Shown here: positions 6,894 to 6,937 of the stretch, one piece after another
Position numbering within the stretch: position 1 is the stretch's first letter
Layout of the letters: each line of letters starts with the position of its first letter
Source of the DNA: JABDPF01 sp036351575
Lineage (GTDB): Bacteria > Pseudomonadota > Gammaproteobacteria > Xanthomonadales > SZUA-36
Direction of reading: 5' to 3'
DNA: 6,937 nt
Assembly: GCA_036351575.1 (NCBI GenBank)
Contig: JAZBPJ010000140.1
Coordinates: 1-6,937 of the forward strand
Translations under genes and position numbers: made by a program
Notes under the pieces: model-generated
Databases searched by the model: none
Seen by the model: the letters and a program-made list of their open reading frames with translations, nothing else
Told to the model about the DNA's origin: nothing

Positions 6894-6907
6894 TAGATTT
6901 AGGTCAA
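6894..6907. promoter_or_regulatory. FNR/CRP-family-like binding site candidate
   Basis: On the minus strand TTGACCTAAATCTA matches the FNR/Anr consensus TTGAT-N4-ATCAA at eight of ten defined positions. It lies about 140 bases upstream of the pntA start and some 15 bases upstream of the promoter candidate. It could equally serve a divergent gene beyond the right edge. Single sites of this quality arise by chance fairly often. Confidence 0.3.
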
Positions 6908-6937
6908 TAAAAATGCGAAGAAAACCAGTTTATTTCC
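6908..6937. other. Right edge, unassigned
   Basis: The last bases are AT-richer than the genes. A plus-strand ATG at 6913 opens a frame (MRRKPVYF) that runs off the edge, but it has no clear ribosome site, so I do not call it a gene. This may be the start of a neighbouring gene or plain intergenic DNA. Confidence 0.2.

Overview
The window is GC-rich and compact, and it suggests a Gram-negative, probably gammaproteobacterial, chromosome. The clues are a TonB-dependent outer-membrane receptor end, an undivided PntA of 512 residues in the two-gene E. coli arrangement (alphaproteobacteria usually split PntA), and strong Shine-Dalgarno sites. The genus cannot be named from the sequence. Nearly all genes are on the minus strand and read right to left.

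Layout from left to right: (1) at 1-192, the last 63 codons of a plus-strand TonB-dependent receptor; (2) at 253-3609, a tightly packed minus-strand ABC-2 exporter operon with the order ATPase, permease, permease, convergent with the receptor; (3) at 3610-3789, an intergenic region with a strong intrinsic terminator for the pnt operon and a 74-bp stretch bounded by an imperfect inverted repeat and holding a 9-bp direct repeat; (4) at 3790-6757, the minus-strand operon pntA-pntB for the proton-translocating transhydrogenase; (5) at 6758-6937, the pntA upstream region with a GC-rich hairpin, a weak sigma70-like promoter and an FNR/CRP-family-like palindrome.

How the genes work together: PntA and PntB form one inner-membrane enzyme that uses the proton-motive force to drive hydride transfer from NADH to NADP+, supplying NADPH. 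The three ABC proteins are expected to form one exporter, with two copies of the ATPase under a heterodimer of two related but distinct permeases; its substrate cannot be read from the sequence. No functional link between exporter and transhydrogenase is evident, and a terminator separates the two operons.

I do not see a new enzymatic system here. The genes belong to well-known families. The least explained pieces are the repeat structure at 3661-3734 and the candidate control elements upstream of pntA.
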